A stretch of 6,623 nt of DNA from positions 1 through 6,623 of the forward strand of contig CACZRW010000036.1 of the NCBI GenBank assembly GCA_902783675.1. Reading direction: 5' to 3'. The position numbers were made by a program, and so were the translations under genes. Numbering within the stretch: position 1 is the first letter of the stretch; the number at the start of each line of letters is the position of its first letter. Under the pieces are notes generated by a model. That model saw only the letters and a program-made list of their open reading frames with translations, was not told the DNA's origin and ran no database searches. This DNA comes from an uncultured Pseudomonadota bacterium. GTDB lineage: Bacteria; Pseudomonadota; Alphaproteobacteria; CACZRW01. This document shows positions 5,828-6,623 of this stretch, piece by piece.

Positions 5828-6070
5828 ATGAGTGATATTGCTGAACGCGTAAAGAAAATCGTCATTGAACATCTTGGAACAGACGAAGCAAAAGTAACCG
5901 AAACCGCAAGTTTCATTGATGATTTAGGCGCTGATAGCCTTGACACCGTTGAACTGGTAATGGCTTTTGAAGAAGAATTCGGATGTGAAATCCCCGATGA
6001 CGCTGCCGAAAAAATTATTACGGTAAAAGACGCCATCGATTACATTGAAAAGAATGCGGCAAAGGCCTAA
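5828..6070 (+). CDS. acpP: Acyl carrier protein
   Basis: AcpP (80 aa) is the small acidic cytoplasmic carrier of growing acyl chains. Ser37 in the GADSLDTVELVMAFEEEFG motif is the attachment point for 4'-phosphopantetheine, added by holo-ACP synthase. The helix after Ser37 is strongly acidic, as required for docking to Fab enzymes. The C-terminal part (IPDDAAEKIITVKDAIDYIEKN) is standard. The ATG at 5828 has GAGG (5816-5819) 8 nt upstream. A weak dyad, CTATA-TATT-TATAG (5804-5817), runs into this Shine-Dalgarno sequence. The gene lies 149 bp after fabG with its own promoter, dyad and leader, and 24 bp before fabF. Its stop codon lies in a small hairpin loop. Confidence 0.98.
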   Translation: MSDIAERVKKIVIEHLGTDEAKVTETASFIDDLGADSLDTVELVMAFEEEFGCEIPDDAAEKIITVKDAIDYIEKNAAKA

Positions 6071-6077
6071 AGCCTTT
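6061..6077 (+). other. Small hairpin spanning the acpP stop codon
   Basis: AAAGGC (6061-6066) and GCCTTT (6072-6077) form a perfect 6-bp stem with the loop CTAAA, which contains the UAA stop of acpP. The sequence after it is A-rich, not T-rich, so it does not fit an intrinsic terminator. It could act as an mRNA 3'-end stabiliser or processing boundary between acpP and fabF. Confidence 0.35.
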
Positions 6078-6094
6078 TAGCAAAAAACCTTGCC

Positions 6095-6623
6095 ATGAAA
6101 CGGGTTGTTATCACAGGACTTGGAATTCTTTCACCTCTGGGGCGTGGGGTAACCTCAAACTGGCAAGGTCTCCTTAGCGGTAAATCCGCAATCTCAAAAT
6201 TAACCCGCTTTGACCCTACCGACTTTACCTGCAAAATCGCAGGACAAATAAAGCAAGGGGACGAAGCGGGCGATTTTAATCCTGATGAAATAATGGATTT
6301 AAAGGACAGACGCCGTGTTGACGACTTTATCCTTTACGCCATGTGTGCAGGCAAAGACGCCGTTGAAGACGCCGGATTGGAAAGCCTCTCCGACGAAGAA
6401 AAAGAAAGAGTCGGCGTCTTAGTCGGTTCGGGCATCGGTGGGCTTAGCACTATTTTTGATACCGCAAAAACCTTGCACGAACAAGGGCCGCGCCGCGTAA
6501 GCCCCTTTTTCATTCCTTCGGTCATATGCAACATGGCAGCGGGCAACCTTTCCATAAAGTATGGCTTCAAAGGACCGAACATTACCGTTTGCACAGCGTG
6601 CGCCACTTCAACCCATGCCATTG
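6095..6623 (+). CDS. fabF: Beta-ketoacyl-ACP synthase II, N-terminal part (3' end outside window)
   Basis: First 176 residues of the condensing enzyme that joins malonyl-ACP to an acyl chain with loss of CO2. The start MKRVVITGLGILSPLG is typical of KAS I/II. Further family blocks are DRRRVDDFILYAM at 71-83, GVLVGSGIGGL at 107-117 and the nucleophile motif VCTACATSTHAI, with catalytic Cys169. The two catalytic histidines lie beyond the window. Placement directly after acpP is the classic fabF position, which favours KAS II over FabB; sequence alone does not fully separate them here. The ATG at 6095 has no clear Shine-Dalgarno sequence (the preceding bases are AGCAAAAAACCTTGCC), unlike the other fab genes. 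It lies 24 bp after acpP, so translation may depend on ribosomes finishing acpP. Confidence 0.95.
   Translation, partial: MKRVVITGLGILSPLGRGVTSNWQGLLSGKSAISKLTRFDPTDFTCKIAGQIKQGDEAGDFNPDEIMDLKDRRRVDDFILYAMCAGKDAVEDAGLESLSDEEKERVGVLVGSGIGGLSTIFDTAKTLHEQGPRRVSPFFIPSVICNMAAGNLSIKYGFKGPNITVCTACATSTHAI

Overview
This window is ordinary core-genome DNA from what looks like an alphaproteobacterium of moderate GC content. The assignment rests on gene order and protein features, not on a database search. The evidence is the minus-strand series SRP RNA - dnaX - ybaB - recR, an alphaproteobacterial-type DnaX C-terminal region, a compact SRP RNA without an Alu domain, and the fabD-fabG-acpP-fabF order. 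I see no mobile element, CRISPR array, prophage gene, tRNA or rRNA, and no wholly new gene system.

Layout. Bases 1-1095 (+) hold the C-terminal third of the replicative polymerase DnaE, cut by the left window edge. It converges on recR, with 11 bp between the two stop codons. Bases 1107-3860 (-) form a replication/repair and protein-targeting block, read right to left: the SRP RNA gene (ffs, absent from any protein-only annotation), dnaX (clamp loader tau), ybaB and recR. ybaB overlaps the end of dnaX by 4 bp, and recR starts 12 bp after ybaB. Bases 3861-3957 are a divergent control region with a convincing ffs promoter and a probable fabD promoter. Bases 3958-6623 (+) are the type II fatty-acid synthesis cluster: fabD, fabG, acpP and the first 176 codons of fabF, which runs off the right edge.

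How the genes work together. DnaE and DnaX are partners in DNA polymerase III holoenzyme, and RecR acts in RecF-pathway gap repair. The SRP RNA serves co-translational membrane targeting with Ffh. FabD loads malonate onto the acyl carrier protein AcpP, FabF condenses it with the growing acyl chain, and FabG reduces the resulting 3-ketoacyl-ACP. acpP appears to have its own strong promoter (TTGACA-17 bp-TATCAA), a perfect dyad across its -10 element and a foldable leader. This fits the need for much more ACP than enzyme.

Points worth a second look are mostly regulatory or small-scale. There is an in-frame A AAA AAG heptamer in dnaX with a -1 stop nine codons later, a RecR whose Toprim glutamate is replaced by alanine, the dyads at the acpP and ffs promoters, and a hairpin over the acpP stop followed by a fabF start with no recognisable Shine-Dalgarno sequence.
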